DNA of 64,000 bases from Psychromonas sp. SA13A (GTDB lineage Bacteria; Pseudomonadota; Gammaproteobacteria; Enterobacterales; Psychromonadaceae), in the NCBI RefSeq assembly GCF_011378715.1, contig NZ_WTKU01000006.1, forward strand, positions 62,001 to 126,000. Reading direction: 5' to 3'. Position 1 is the stretch's first letter. The number at the start of each line of letters is the position of its first letter. The notes under the pieces are model-generated. The model saw only the letters and a program-made list of their open reading frames with translations. It was not told where the DNA came from and ran no database searches. Position numbers and translations under genes: made by a program. Positions 27,148-35,680 of the stretch are shown piece after piece.

Positions 27148-28116
27148 ATGTTTTTCAGTAGCCCTTTTAAGTTAAAGAAAAAAGGCATAATGGGTATGAA
27201 TGAACGTAATAGCCGCTATATCGGCCGTTACAACCCTAGACGTTTATATCCTTTAGTGGATAATAAATTAAAAACTAAAATTATTGCGCGCGATGCAAAT
27301 GTCACTACCCCTGCTCTTTTAGGTGTGATCACCATGCAAGCGGAAGTAGAAACTGTAGAACAATTCATTACTAATACTCCAGGCTTTGTAATAAAACCCG
27401 CTAAAGGCAGTGGTGGTAAGGGTATTCTTGTTATTACTAAAGTTGAAAATGGTCGCTATTATAAATCCAATGGTAATGAAGAAAGCCTTTCAGAGATCAA
27501 ACGTCATGTAACGGATATCTTAGCGGGCTTATTCAGCTTAGGTGGTAGCGCAGATGTTGCGGTGATCGAAGGTTTAATTCAATTTGATAGTGCATTTGAT
27601 GGTTTTAGCTTTGAAGGTGTTCCTGATGTACGTGTTATCGTATTTAAAGGTTTTCCTGTGATGGCAATGATGCGCCTTTCAACGGCCGCTTCCGATGGCA
27701 AAGCAAATTTACATCAAGGTGCTGTCGGTGTTGGCATTGATATCGCAACAGGAAAAGCCATTAATGCGGTTCAGTTCGACTTACCTGTTGAACGCCACCC
27801 TGACACAGATAAAGAGTTAAAATTGCTTGTAGTGCCTAACTGGGAACGTTTGATTTACTTAGCAGCTAGTTGCTACGAGATGACAGGGATGGGCTACCTA
27901 GGAACGGATATGGTATTAGATCGCGATTTAGGACCAATGCTATTAGAACTCAATGCTCGCCCTGGATTGGCTATTCAAATTGCTAATGGCACCGGCATCT
28001 TGCCTCGCCTTAAATTAGTGGAAAGTTTAAAGGATGCAGACAAAATGACCGTGGAAGAGCGCGTTGCTTTTTCTAAACAACATTTTGCAGAAACGCCCTT
28101 AATAGAAACAGAGTGA
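27148..28116 (+). CDS. RimK-like ATP-grasp 'alpha-L-glutamate ligase-like' protein
   Basis: The 322-residue ATP-grasp enzyme has the ATP-binding loop FVIKPAKGSGGKGILVITK (near residue 80) and the metal-binding LLELNARPGLAIQIANG (near residue 270). It belongs to the ligase-like group that co-occurs with 7TM/transglutaminase and retropepsin genes. Such enzymes usually join an amino acid to a carboxylate of a peptide or protein. AAGGAG lies six bases before the ATG. Last gene of the three, followed by a strong terminator. The substrate is unknown. Confidence 0.85.
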   Translation: MFFSSPFKLKKKGIMGMNERNSRYIGRYNPRRLYPLVDNKLKTKIIARDANVTTPALLGVITMQAEVETVEQFITNTPGFVIKPAKGSGGKGILVITKVENGRYYKSNGNEESLSEIKRHVTDILAGLFSLGGSADVAVIEGLIQFDSAFDGFSFEGVPDVRVIVFKGFPVMAMMRLSTAASDGKANLHQGAVGVGIDIATGKAINAVQFDLPVERHPDTDKELKLLVVPNWERLIYLAASCYEMTGMGYLGTDMVLDRDLGPMLLELNARPGLAIQIANGTGILPRLKLVESLKDADKMTVEERVAFSKQHFAETPLIETE

Positions 28117-28169
28117 ACATAATTAAATATTAAGTAGCATTCTTTTTAAAGGCTGACTCAGCACATACG

Positions 28170-28205
28170 AAAAAACCGATAACATATCCTGTTATCGGCT
28201 TTTTA
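28170..28205 (+). terminator. Terminator of the retropepsin-7TM-ligase operon
   Basis: CCGATAAC (28176-28183) pairs with GTTATCGG (28191-28198), with A-rich sequence before and CTTTTTAC after. It lies 60-90 bp downstream of the ligase gene. Confidence 0.9.
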
Positions 28206-28311
28206 CTTTCATAAGCTAATCTTTGATTATTTATTTTTTAATGCATAAATCCGCATGCTCAGATTCGTCAGCAACTTCCTAAGCCATTGATTTACTGACT
28301 TTAAAAGTTAT

Positions 28312-28337
28312 AAAAAAACCGAGTAAGCTCGGTTTTT
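28312..28337. terminator. Bidirectional terminator near the sspB 3' end
   Basis: ACCGAG-TAAG-CTCGGT sits within flanking A and T runs. It lies beyond the repeat array following sspB on the minus strand and can end transcription from either side. Confidence 0.85.
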
Positions 28338-28374
28338 CAAGGTATAACTAAAAGTTTTATATACTGTAGTTAAG

Positions 28375-28438
28375 TACTTAACTACTTAACTACTTAACTA
28401 CTTAACTACTTAACTACTTAACTACTTAACTACTTAAC
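28375..28438. repeat. 8-bp tandem repeat (tacttaac), eight perfect copies
   Basis: Eight units of tacttaac run from 28375 to 28438. A further copy at 28453-28460 overlaps the end of sspB, where the minus strand reads GTTAAGTAG (Val-Lys-stop). The array may therefore have grown from the gene end. On the minus strand the repeat carries stop codons in all three frames. It lies in the gap between convergent genes, 335 bp in all, which otherwise holds two terminators and no gene. Confidence 0.95.
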
Positions 28439-28451
28439 CACTAGTATTTAG

Positions 28452-28892
28452 CTACTTAACAACAGTAAGAAACGATTTTTTGTTAGTACCTTTTGTATTA
28501 GTGCCTTTTGCATCTTGCTGTACTTGTTTCTTATCTTCAACGGCTTGCATAGGCGCATCATATTCATCATACGCTGGCTCATCGGGAAAAATAGTACCTG
28601 CGCCATTCTCACGCGCATAAATACCTTCAATAGCATACATAGGCACATAAACTTGTGTAGGTATGCCTGAGAATCGAGCATTAAAGGATAACGCATTATC
28701 ATCTAATGAAAAATCAAGCACAGAGCGTGGCGCAATATTTAATACAATTTTGCCATTTTCTACAAATTGTAATGGTACATCAACATGTGGTTTGGTCGCA
28801 TCGACAATTACATGAGGCGTGCATTCACTATCAACTATCCAGTCATAGAAAGCGCGCATTAAATAAGGACGTTGTACTAACATTTCCGACAT
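28452..28892 (-). CDS. sspB: ClpXP protease specificity-enhancing factor SspB
   Basis: Adaptor that tethers ssrA-tagged proteins to ClpXP. The substrate-binding domain covers residues 1-110 (RPYLMRAFYDWIVDSECTPHVIVD, NARFSGIPTQVYVPMYAIEGIYARENG). A flexible linker follows, then a short basic C-terminal ClpX-binding tail (NKKSFLTVVK), as in E. coli SspB. Follows sspA by 24 bp in the usual sspAB operon. Confidence 0.95.
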   Translation of the reverse strand: MSEMLVQRPYLMRAFYDWIVDSECTPHVIVDATKPHVDVPLQFVENGKIVLNIAPRSVLDFSLDDNALSFNARFSGIPTQVYVPMYAIEGIYARENGAGTIFPDEPAYDEYDAPMQAVEDKKQVQQDAKGTNTKGTNKKSFLTVVK

Positions 28893-28916
28893 ATAAAATA
28901 CCTACAAAATTAAGAA

Positions 28917-29552
28917 TTAAGCACCGATACGGATTTCACGTTCAGTTTCAGTCATTGAAGCTTGGAAAGATTCACGTTCAAATACTTTAACCATATAACT
29001 CTTCAAGCCAGTTACATTGTCGTAACCTAAGTCAATTTTCAACTCAGGTAGACGCCATAGTAAAGGAGCCATATAACAATCAACAATCGTAAACTCTTCA
29101 GACATGAAATAAGCGAAATGTTCAAATACAGGTGCAACTTCAAGAATTTTAGCACGTAATTTTACACGAGCAGGCTCAGCTTTAGTTTCATTACCTGACA
29201 TTATTAGTGCTACTAAAGGATACCATTCACTTTCAATACGTTGCATCAGTAAACGGCTTTTAGCACGTTCAACTGGGTATACAGGCATTAATGGTGGATG
29301 CGGGAAACGCTCATCTAAATATTCCATGATGATGCGTGAGTTATATAAAACCAATTCACGGTCAACTAATGTTGGAACATCACTATTTGGCGTTAACTCA
29401 GCTAACTCCTCAGATGGGTTCTCTTCGTCTACTGATGTGATGTCAACATTGACACCCTTTTCAGCTAATACGATGCGAGTTTGATGACTATATAAGTCAG
29501 ATGGTCCTGAGAACAACGTCATTACTGAACGTTTATTTACAGCTACGGCCAT
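28917..29552 (-). CDS. sspA: Stringent starvation protein A
   Basis: RNA-polymerase-associated regulator with glutathione-S-transferase fold, 211 residues. The N-terminal thioredoxin-like domain includes VMTLFSGPSDLYSHQTRIVLAEKGV and ELTPNSDVPTLVDRELVLYNSRIIMEYLDERFPHPPLMP. The latter PHPPLMP-type surface is conserved in SspA. Located between the cytochrome bc1 operon and sspB, as in many gammaproteobacteria. Confidence 0.96.
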   Translation of the reverse strand: MAVAVNKRSVMTLFSGPSDLYSHQTRIVLAEKGVNVDITSVDEENPSEELAELTPNSDVPTLVDRELVLYNSRIIMEYLDERFPHPPLMPVYPVERAKSRLLMQRIESEWYPLVALIMSGNETKAEPARVKLRAKILEVAPVFEHFAYFMSEEFTIVDCYMAPLLWRLPELKIDLGYDNVTGLKSYMVKVFERESFQASMTETEREIRIGA

Positions 29553-29587
29553 GGAATACCCCTAGTAGTTAAAAAATTAAGTGTTTA

Positions 29588-29629
29588 AAAAACACAAACG
29601 GCAATGACGTCATAGTGACACCATTGCCG
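29588..29629 (-). terminator. Terminator of the petABC operon
   Basis: On the minus strand CGGCAATG pairs with CATTGCCG (29629-29622 with 29606-29599), followed by TTTGTGTTTTTT. It separates petC from sspA. Confidence 0.8.
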
Positions 29630-29658
29630 ATAAGATAATAGAGAAAGTGTTGTGACGA

Positions 29659-30396
29659 CTAGTGAATATCGCGCCAGTACTCTTTCTTCAATAAGTAACT
29701 CAGTACAAATAAGATAATTAAGAAACCAATTACCCAGAAACCTAAGCTTTGACGCTCTAGTTTATTCGGCTCACCTGAATAGACTAGGAAGTTTACCAGA
29801 TCTAACACCGCTCGGTCATACTCATCGGATGACATCTCACCTGTACCGCTACTTTCAAGCCCGACAACGGTATGGTGTTCGACACCTTGCTCATCAACGT
29901 GAGTTTCAATAATAGCCGTTGGAATACCTTGCAGTTCTTCTAATACATGTGGCATACCCACATCTTTAAAGACAACATTATTTACGCCGAATGGACGATT
30001 AGGGTCTTTATAGAAAGAGCGTAAGTAAGTATATATCCAATCAGGGCCACGTAAACGGGCTTCTAAGGTTAAATCTAATGGTGCATTACCAAACCATTTA
30101 GCCGCATCTTTTTTATCCATGCTGTTTTTCATTAACTCGCCAATTTTACTATTTGTAAAAATTAGGTTGTCTTTCATTAACTGATCAGGAATCCCTAAAT
30201 CAGTCGCAACACGTTGATAACGTTGATGTGCAGTTGAGTGACAAGCAGAACAGTAGTTCATGAATAATTTTGCACCATTTTGCAGTGAAGCTTTATCCGT
30301 TAAATCATAGTTAGCTTTATCTAAATGAATCGCTGCACCCGATGCAAATACTAAACTTGGTAAAAATGCCACTAAGGCGATCAATAATTTTTTCAT
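29659..30396 (-). CDS. petC: Ubiquinol-cytochrome c reductase, cytochrome c1
   Basis: Haem-binding subunit of the bc1 complex, 245 residues. It has a signal peptide (MKKLLIALVAFLPSLVFA), one c-type haem motif CSACH (residues 49-53), and an axial-Met region VGMPHVLEELQG. A C-terminal membrane anchor is at about 221-238 (FWVIGFLIILFVLSYLL). Its start overlaps the petB stop by one base. Exported and matured by the Ccm system. Confidence 0.95.
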   Translation of the reverse strand: MKKLLIALVAFLPSLVFASGAAIHLDKANYDLTDKASLQNGAKLFMNYCSACHSTAHQRYQRVATDLGIPDQLMKDNLIFTNSKIGELMKNSMDKKDAAKWFGNAPLDLTLEARLRGPDWIYTYLRSFYKDPNRPFGVNNVVFKDVGMPHVLEELQGIPTAIIETHVDEQGVEHHTVVGLESSGTGEMSSDEYDRAVLDLVNFLVYSGEPNKLERQSLGFWVIGFLIILFVLSYLLKKEYWRDIH

Positions 30397-31673
30397 TAGT
30401 GTGTCAACCTCGTTGGTAGTGGTTTGGTTTTTTCATTTTTACTGTACAAGAACAGTGCAATAAAGAATCCAAAATATCCGACAGATGCAATCTGTGCAAT
30501 AAGCGTATATAACGGTGTTGCAGGTAAGGCACCTAGCACACCTAATACGATGAAACAGATAATGAACTGTGTAATATTTAGTTTATGAATCCAACTACGG
30601 TAACGTATTGATTTAACTTTACAGCGATCTAACCATGGTAATAAGAATAGGATCGCAATAGAGCCACCAAAGAACACAACACCAATTAATTTATCTGGAA
30701 TCGCACGTAAAATGGCGTAATACGGCGTGTAATACCAAACTGGTGCAATGTGAGCAGGTGTTTTCAAACCATTTGCAGCTTCAAAGTTAGGTGGCTCAAG
30801 GAAGAAACCGCCGCCCTCTGGAATAAAGAATATCACTGCGGCAAAACAGATTAAGAATGCTGACACGCCCATGATATCTTTCACCGTAAAGTACGGGTGG
30901 AACGGAATTGCATCAATAATATCTTTTTTACCACTGTATTGTTTGTGGAACGTGAACTTGCCTTTAGCTTCTTCTGAGGCAGAACCTTTCTTCTGTTTAA
31001 TCTCTACACCATCAGGGTTATTTGAACCCACTTCATGTAGGGCAACAATATGTAAGAAGACTAAGGCCACTAAAGCCAGTGGTAATGCCACCACATGTAA
31101 TGCAAAGAAGCGGTTAAGCGTCGCACCAGAAATAACGTAATCACCTCGAATCCAAAGTGTTAGGTCATCACCAATAACAGGGATAGCACCGAATAATGAA
31201 ATAATTACTTGCGCACCCCAGAAAGACATTTGTCCCCAAGGTAATAAGTAACCCATGAATGCTTCAGCCATCAACACTAAGAAGATCAACATACCGAAGA
31301 TCCAAATTAATTCACGTGGTTTTTGATATGATCCGTAAATTAATCCACGAAACATATGTAAATAGATAACCACGAAGAAAGCAGATGCACCGGTTGAATG
31401 CATGTAACGCAATAACCAACCGTAAGGTACATCACGCATAATGTATTCAATTGACGCAAATGCACCTTCAGCAGAAGGGTTATAGTGCATTGTTAACCAG
31501 ATACCTGTTAATAATTGATTAACTAGCACTAACATCGCTAATGAACCAAAAAAGTACCAAAAATTAAAGTTAACGGGTGTTGGATATTGCGCAAGATGTT
31601 TATTCCACGTTTCCGTCATTGGGATACGAGTATCGATCCAATCGATGCCGTCCATTACTAATTTTTTAAGCAT
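30396..31673 (-). CDS. petB: Ubiquinol-cytochrome c reductase, cytochrome b
   Basis: Integral-membrane dihaem subunit with quinol-oxidising and quinone-reducing sites, 425 residues. Paired haem-ligand histidines lie in the second and fourth helices (RYMHSTGASAFFVVIYLHMFRG; FFALHVVALPLALVALVFLHIVALH). The Qo motif in this protein reads IAPVWYYTPYYAILRAIPDK, centred on the family's PEW-like loop; the usual PEW is PVW here. Overlaps petA and petC by single bases. Confidence 0.95.
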   Translation of the reverse strand: MLKKLVMDGIDWIDTRIPMTETWNKHLAQYPTPVNFNFWYFFGSLAMLVLVNQLLTGIWLTMHYNPSAEGAFASIEYIMRDVPYGWLLRYMHSTGASAFFVVIYLHMFRGLIYGSYQKPRELIWIFGMLIFLVLMAEAFMGYLLPWGQMSFWGAQVIISLFGAIPVIGDDLTLWIRGDYVISGATLNRFFALHVVALPLALVALVFLHIVALHEVGSNNPDGVEIKQKKGSASEEAKGKFTFHKQYSGKKDIIDAIPFHPYFTVKDIMGVSAFLICFAAVIFFIPEGGGFFLEPPNFEAANGLKTPAHIAPVWYYTPYYAILRAIPDKLIGVVFFGGSIAILFLLPWLDRCKVKSIRYRSWIHKLNITQFIICFIVLGVLGALPATPLYTLIAQIASVGYFGFFIALFLYSKNEKTKPLPTRLTH

Positions 31674-32263
31674 TAGGCATCTCCTTTGTCTACGCCAATG
31701 AGAATATTTGTCTCATCCACATAATAATGCGGAGGGATCACCAAATTTAATGGTGCTGGTACGTTTTGGAATACACGTCCTGCCATATCGAATTTTGATC
31801 CATGACATGGACAGAAGAATCCAGACTCTACCCCTTCAACTTGCTCGTTGAATGAATCCGGTAGATAAGTTGGTGAACAACCTAAATGAGTACAAATACC
31901 AACAGCAAGGAATAAATCTGGTTTTAAAGAACGTCCAGCATTCTTCGCATATTCAGGTTGTTGAGGTTCTTTAGATTCAGGATCTCGTAATTTACTATCT
32001 AACGTAGCGAGTTCTTCAATTACTGTTGGTGTACGCGAGACAACCCATACAGGTTTACCTCGCCATTCAACACGAATTAACTGACCTGGCTGGATTTTGC
32101 TAATATCTACACTAACTGGCGCACCAGCAGCTTTAGCTTTTTCACTTGGACTCCAAGATTTCACAAAAGGTACTGCCACTGCAGCAGCCCCTATTCCACC
32201 AACAACTCCTGTTGTTAGTGTCAGAAACTTGCGACGACCAGAATTAACAGGCGCATTGCTCAT
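31673..32263 (-). CDS. petA: Ubiquinol-cytochrome c reductase, Rieske iron-sulfur subunit
   Basis: Rieske 2Fe-2S protein of 196 residues with the cluster-binding motifs CTHLGC and CPCHGS. The N terminus has a Tat-type signal-anchor (GRRKFLTLTTGVVGGIGAAA), so it is exported folded and stays anchored. First gene of petABC. The 249 bp upstream contain the ftnA terminator and should contain the operon promoter. Confidence 0.96.
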   Translation of the reverse strand: MSNAPVNSGRRKFLTLTTGVVGGIGAAAVAVPFVKSWSPSEKAKAAGAPVSVDISKIQPGQLIRVEWRGKPVWVVSRTPTVIEELATLDSKLRDPESKEPQQPEYAKNAGRSLKPDLFLAVGICTHLGCSPTYLPDSFNEQVEGVESGFFCPCHGSKFDMAGRVFQNVPAPLNLVIPPHYYVDETNILIGVDKGDA

Positions 32264-32435
32264 TTAACCATCTCCATTGTGAGCTACTAAAAAAGCAGTT
32301 CAAAAAATACAAAACTGGGGGGTATACATCAATCCGTTGAATCATGAATTACGAATGTTTGCATAAAAACTCGCTGAATTTTAAAGAAGTCGCTTGCCAT
32401 TTACAAGCCATTAACATTACTTTTGAGGGGGAAAT

Positions 32436-32464
32436 ACAAAAAAGCATGGCTTAATTGACCATGC
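32436..32464 (-). terminator. Terminator after ftnA
   Basis: On the minus strand GCATGG (32464-32459) pairs with CCATGC (32449-32444), followed directly by TTTTTTG. It ends the ferritin transcript upstream of petA. Confidence 0.78.
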
Positions 32465-32512
32465 TCTCATTAGATTTGCTCTGTAAGCAAGAAACGACTC
32501 AATTTTATCAGC

Positions 32513-33037
32513 TTAAACAGCACTATCCATAATTGAAGTTGCACCCGATTTTGCCATTTCAGCAAGATCTTTATCAATCCAATATAGCGCTTTACCATCT
32601 TCTCCAACTAAATCGATTTTATCTAAGATACCTTTAAATAATTTCTCTTCTTCGTGTTGTTCAGCAACATACCACTGTAAAAAATTAAATGTTGAATAAT
32701 CATGAGTAGTGAAAGCGACATGCGTTAATTCATTTATTTTTCTAGTAATCAAACATTCATGTTCATAGGTTTCTTGAAATACTTCTTTCAATGATTTAAA
32801 ACCTACAGGGGGCGCATCAATTGAGCCTAAAATAGGTAATGCACCTGTTTCACTAACGTAAGTAAATAAGCGATTCATATGCTCCATTTCTTCTGTTGCA
32901 TGCTTACGCAACATTTCCGCAGCACCTTCATAACCTTTATCTTCACACCAAGCACTCATTTGTAAGTACAAGTTTGAAGAGTAGAACTCTAAGTTAATTT
33001 GCTCATTCAACTTTTCAACCATCGCCACGTTCAGCAT
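32513..33037 (-). CDS. ftnA: Non-haem ferritin FtnA
   Basis: Iron-storage protein forming a 24-subunit shell. Ferroxidase-site residues are visible in [22 protein letters not shown] and [15 protein letters not shown] on the first two helices, and in [13 protein letters not shown] on the later helix. Length 174 is close to E. coli FtnA (165). It is monocistronic, between the terminators of rpsI and itself. No Fur site was obvious upstream. Confidence 0.94.
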   Translation of the reverse strand: MLNVAMVEKLNEQINLEFYSSNLYLQMSAWCEDKGYEGAAEMLRKHATEEMEHMNRLFTYVSETGALPILGSIDAPPVGFKSLKEVFQETYEHECLITRKINELTHVAFTTHDYSTFNFLQWYVAEQHEEEKLFKGILDKIDLVGEDGKALYWIDKDLAEMAKSGATSIMDSAV

Positions 33038-33097
33038 TATTTTCTCCTCTTATTATTTATTGCCTAACCTTAAGGCTCATACCACTAAAAAACAAGC

Positions 33098-33129
33098 AAA
33101 AAAAAGCCCAGTATAAACTGGGCTTTTTT
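33098..33129 (-). terminator. Terminator of rplM-rpsI
   Basis: AGCCCAGT (33105-33112) pairs with ACTGGGCT (33117-33124) around loop ATAA. The A run on the plus-strand left side is the U tail on the minus strand. A T run on the right also allows function in the other direction. Confidence 0.92.
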
Positions 33130-33148
33130 GCAATTCGTGAAAACGAAA

Positions 33149-33538
33149 TTAACGTTTAGAGAATTGTGGACGTTTACGTGCTTTATGTAAACCGACTTTC
33201 TTACGTTCAACTTTACGAGCATCACGTGTTACAAATCCTGCACCACGTAATTCAGAACGTAATGTTTCATCAAACTGCATTAATGCACGAGTGATACCTA
33301 AACGGATTGCACCAGATTGACCAGTTGTACCACCACCTTTAACAGTGATGTTTAGGTCGAATTTCTCAGCAGAGTCTACTAACACTAATGGTTGACGAAC
33401 AACCATACATGCAGTTTCACGACCGAAGTATTCATCTAAGTTACGTTTGTTGATAGTGATTTGACCACTACCTGCTTTCATAAACACACGAGCTGTAGAG
33501 CTTTTGCGACGACCTGTGCCGTAGTATTGATTTGCCAT
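33149..33538 (-). CDS. rpsI: 30S ribosomal protein S9
   Basis: The 129-residue ribosomal protein has the N-terminal [15 protein letters not shown] and the conserved basic tail [22 protein letters not shown], whose terminal Lys-Arg reaches the P-site tRNA. Follows rplM by 15 bp, the universal rplM-rpsI order. Confidence 0.98.
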   Translation of the reverse strand: MANQYYGTGRRKSSTARVFMKAGSGQITINKRNLDEYFGRETACMVVRQPLVLVDSAEKFDLNITVKGGGTTGQSGAIRLGITRALMQFDETLRSELRGAGFVTRDARKVERKKVGLHKARKRPQFSKR

Positions 33539-33553
33539 TGTTTTATATTCCTA

Positions 33554-33982
33554 TTAGATGTCTAAAACTTGTGGTTGCTGTGCAGAATGTTGATGCTCAG
33601 AACCAGCATAAACTTTCAATTTACGGTACATTGCGCGGCCTAAAGGACCACGTGGTAACATACCATTTACAGCTTTTTCAATAACACGCTCAGGAGCACG
33701 TACGATTAAGTCTTCAAAGCTAATTGCTTTAATGCCACCGATGAAACCTGTGTGGTGGTAGTAAATTTTACCTTTAGCTTTGTTACCAGTTACAGTAACT
33801 TTCTCAGCATTGATAACGATAATGTAATCGCCAGTATCAACATGAGGAGTGTATTCAGCTTTATGTTTACCGCGTAAACGTAAAGCGATTTCAGTAGCTA
33901 AACGACCTAGTGTTTTACCTTCAGCGTCAACTACGAACCAGTCGCGTTTTACTTCAGCTGGTTTTGCAACAAAAGTTTTCAT
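33554..33982 (-). CDS. rplM: 50S ribosomal protein L13
   Basis: The 142-residue protein has the L13 signatures [38 protein letters not shown] and [20 protein letters not shown]. First gene of the operon. In E. coli L13 represses its own mRNA through the leader, and a candidate leader hairpin is present upstream here. Confidence 0.98.
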   Translation of the reverse strand: MKTFVAKPAEVKRDWFVVDAEGKTLGRLATEIALRLRGKHKAEYTPHVDTGDYIIVINAEKVTVTGNKAKGKIYYHHTGFIGGIKAISFEDLIVRAPERVIEKAVNGMLPRGPLGRAMYRKLKVYAGSEHQHSAQQPQVLDI

Positions 33983-34323
33983 TAAGTTATACCCAAATTA
34001 ATGATTTAAAAAAATATGACAGCATAATTGCAGTCAAAAATGTATTTTTCGCCTTTCCGTATCCCTTCGAATACGTCTAGCGTAAACAGATCCACCATAA
34101 CAATTGGGGAGGTGGATAACGTGGGCGGCCATATTGTATAGAAAACAACAACAGAGATCACCTGTTTATTACATATTTATGTACAAGTTTTTAACAGGCA
34201 AGAATTTAGCATTATAAAAGCTTCATGGCGGACCTAAAATGCCTATCGCGATTACCCATAAAAACACATTATTTGAGTTCTACTTTTTGATGAAAATAGA
34301 ACTCAAAATTTATAAAGCAAGGT
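33983..34323 (-). promoter_or_regulatory. rplM promoter/leader region with hairpin
   Basis: This 341-bp gap contains no gene; a plus-strand frame from 34239 is an overlap of zapE antisense. ATCCACC (34091-34097) and GGTGGAT (34112-34118) form a 7-bp stem about 110 bases before the rplM start. A G-rich loop lies between them and there is no T run. It may be part of an autoregulatory leader recognised by L13, inferred by analogy with E. coli. Confidence 0.45.
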
Positions 34324-35433
34324 CTATAAATCTAGGTGATGGGCTTTACTTAGGTAGGCTTTACTCTGCATTTCTAATAACCGAGAAACACAGCGCTGAA
34401 ATTCAAAAGCAAGACGAGTTCCATGATATAGATCTAATACATCCACTTCTGCAGAAATAATAAGGACTACATTGCGGTCGTAAAATTCATCAACCATAGC
34501 AATAAAACGGCGTGTTAGATCGTTATGTTGGTCATCCATTTTAGGAATATTCGACACTAATACTGTTCGATATAAAATAGCCAGCTCGATATAGTCATGC
34601 ACACTTCGAGGACCATCACACAGTTCCCTAAATTCAATGCTTAATGTATCGTTGCTAAAGGCGATTGTTTTTAGCGAACGGTCATTAATAACAATCGTTT
34701 GCTGATACTCTTTATCTCCGGCAGCAAAGGTTTCAAAACTACTTTTGATTTGAGTTTCTGCATTTTTATCTAACGGATAGTGATAAATTTCAGCTTCAAT
34801 TAATCGTCCTAATCGATAGTCTTTTCCACCATCGAGGTTAAATATTTCACAATGCTGATTAATTAAATCAATCGCAGGTAGAAATCGCGCCCGTTGCAAG
34901 CCATTTCGATACAAATTGTTGGGATGTATATTAGAGGTTGCAACTAGTACGACTCCTTGTGCAAATAATGCCTCAAACATACCGGCTAATATCATTGCAT
35001 CGGTAATATCTTCCACATAAAACTCATCAAAACAGATAATATCTGTTTTACTCGCAAACTGCTTAGCAATTTCTTTTAATGGGTCTGATTGCCCTTGCAA
35101 TAAGGTTAACTGTTTATGGACTTGCAGCATGAAATGATGAAAATGTAAACGTTGCTTACGCTCTGTTTTGAGGCCATGAAAAAATAAATCGACAAGGTAA
35201 GTTTTACCGCGCCCTACTCCACCGTAAAAGTACAGACCTTTGATCTCGGATTTAGACGAGTTAGTGGTCTTGAATAGTCGTTGCAATAGTGAACTTTTTT
35301 GTACTGGCTTAGTCTGATTTTGTAATAAATCATCATATAACCGTTGTAACATAGTAACGGCTTGCAATTGAGCAGGATCTGCAAAAAAGTTGGGTTTTAA
35401 TAAGTCGGCTTGATATAAAGAAAGTGGTGTCAC
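34324..35433 (-). CDS. zapE: Cell division ATPase ZapE
   Basis: AFG1-like ATPase of 369 residues that associates with the Z ring and modulates FtsZ under stress. Walker A is GGVGRGKTYLVDLFF near residue 72. Walker B and its surroundings read IICFDEFYVEDITDAMILAG, and sensor 1 is VLVATSNIHPNNLY. Located between rplM and degQ as in E. coli (yhcM). Confidence 0.94.
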   Translation of the reverse strand: MTPLSLYQADLLKPNFFADPAQLQAVTMLQRLYDDLLQNQTKPVQKSSLLQRLFKTTNSSKSEIKGLYFYGGVGRGKTYLVDLFFHGLKTERKQRLHFHHFMLQVHKQLTLLQGQSDPLKEIAKQFASKTDIICFDEFYVEDITDAMILAGMFEALFAQGVVLVATSNIHPNNLYRNGLQRARFLPAIDLINQHCEIFNLDGGKDYRLGRLIEAEIYHYPLDKNAETQIKSSFETFAAGDKEYQQTIVINDRSLKTIAFSNDTLSIEFRELCDGPRSVHDYIELAILYRTVLVSNIPKMDDQHNDLTRRFIAMVDEFYDRNVVLIISAEVDVLDLYHGTRLAFEFQRCVSRLLEMQSKAYLSKAHHLDL

Positions 35434-35680
35434 ATTAATGTCTTAATAATTCAGTAAGTTAATCTTTATATAACATATTTTGGCACTATTTAAATAGTAC
35501 CAAAGGCAAACGGAAATAGGTTTTGCGGTTTATCTCTCGAAATACTGATGCAATGGTTAACAACTTAATAAAGGTTAGTAGTCACATTATTAAAAAAGTT
35601 GAAATGTCATCAATCATCATTATTATCTTTTATAATGAATAAATAACAGATGCTTTGAACATCATTTACAAGGAGCCCCA

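Noticed and set aside
34239-34460. Plus-strand frame at the zapE 3' end
   Set aside because: Half of it is antisense to the conserved ZapE C terminus; there is no ribosome site.
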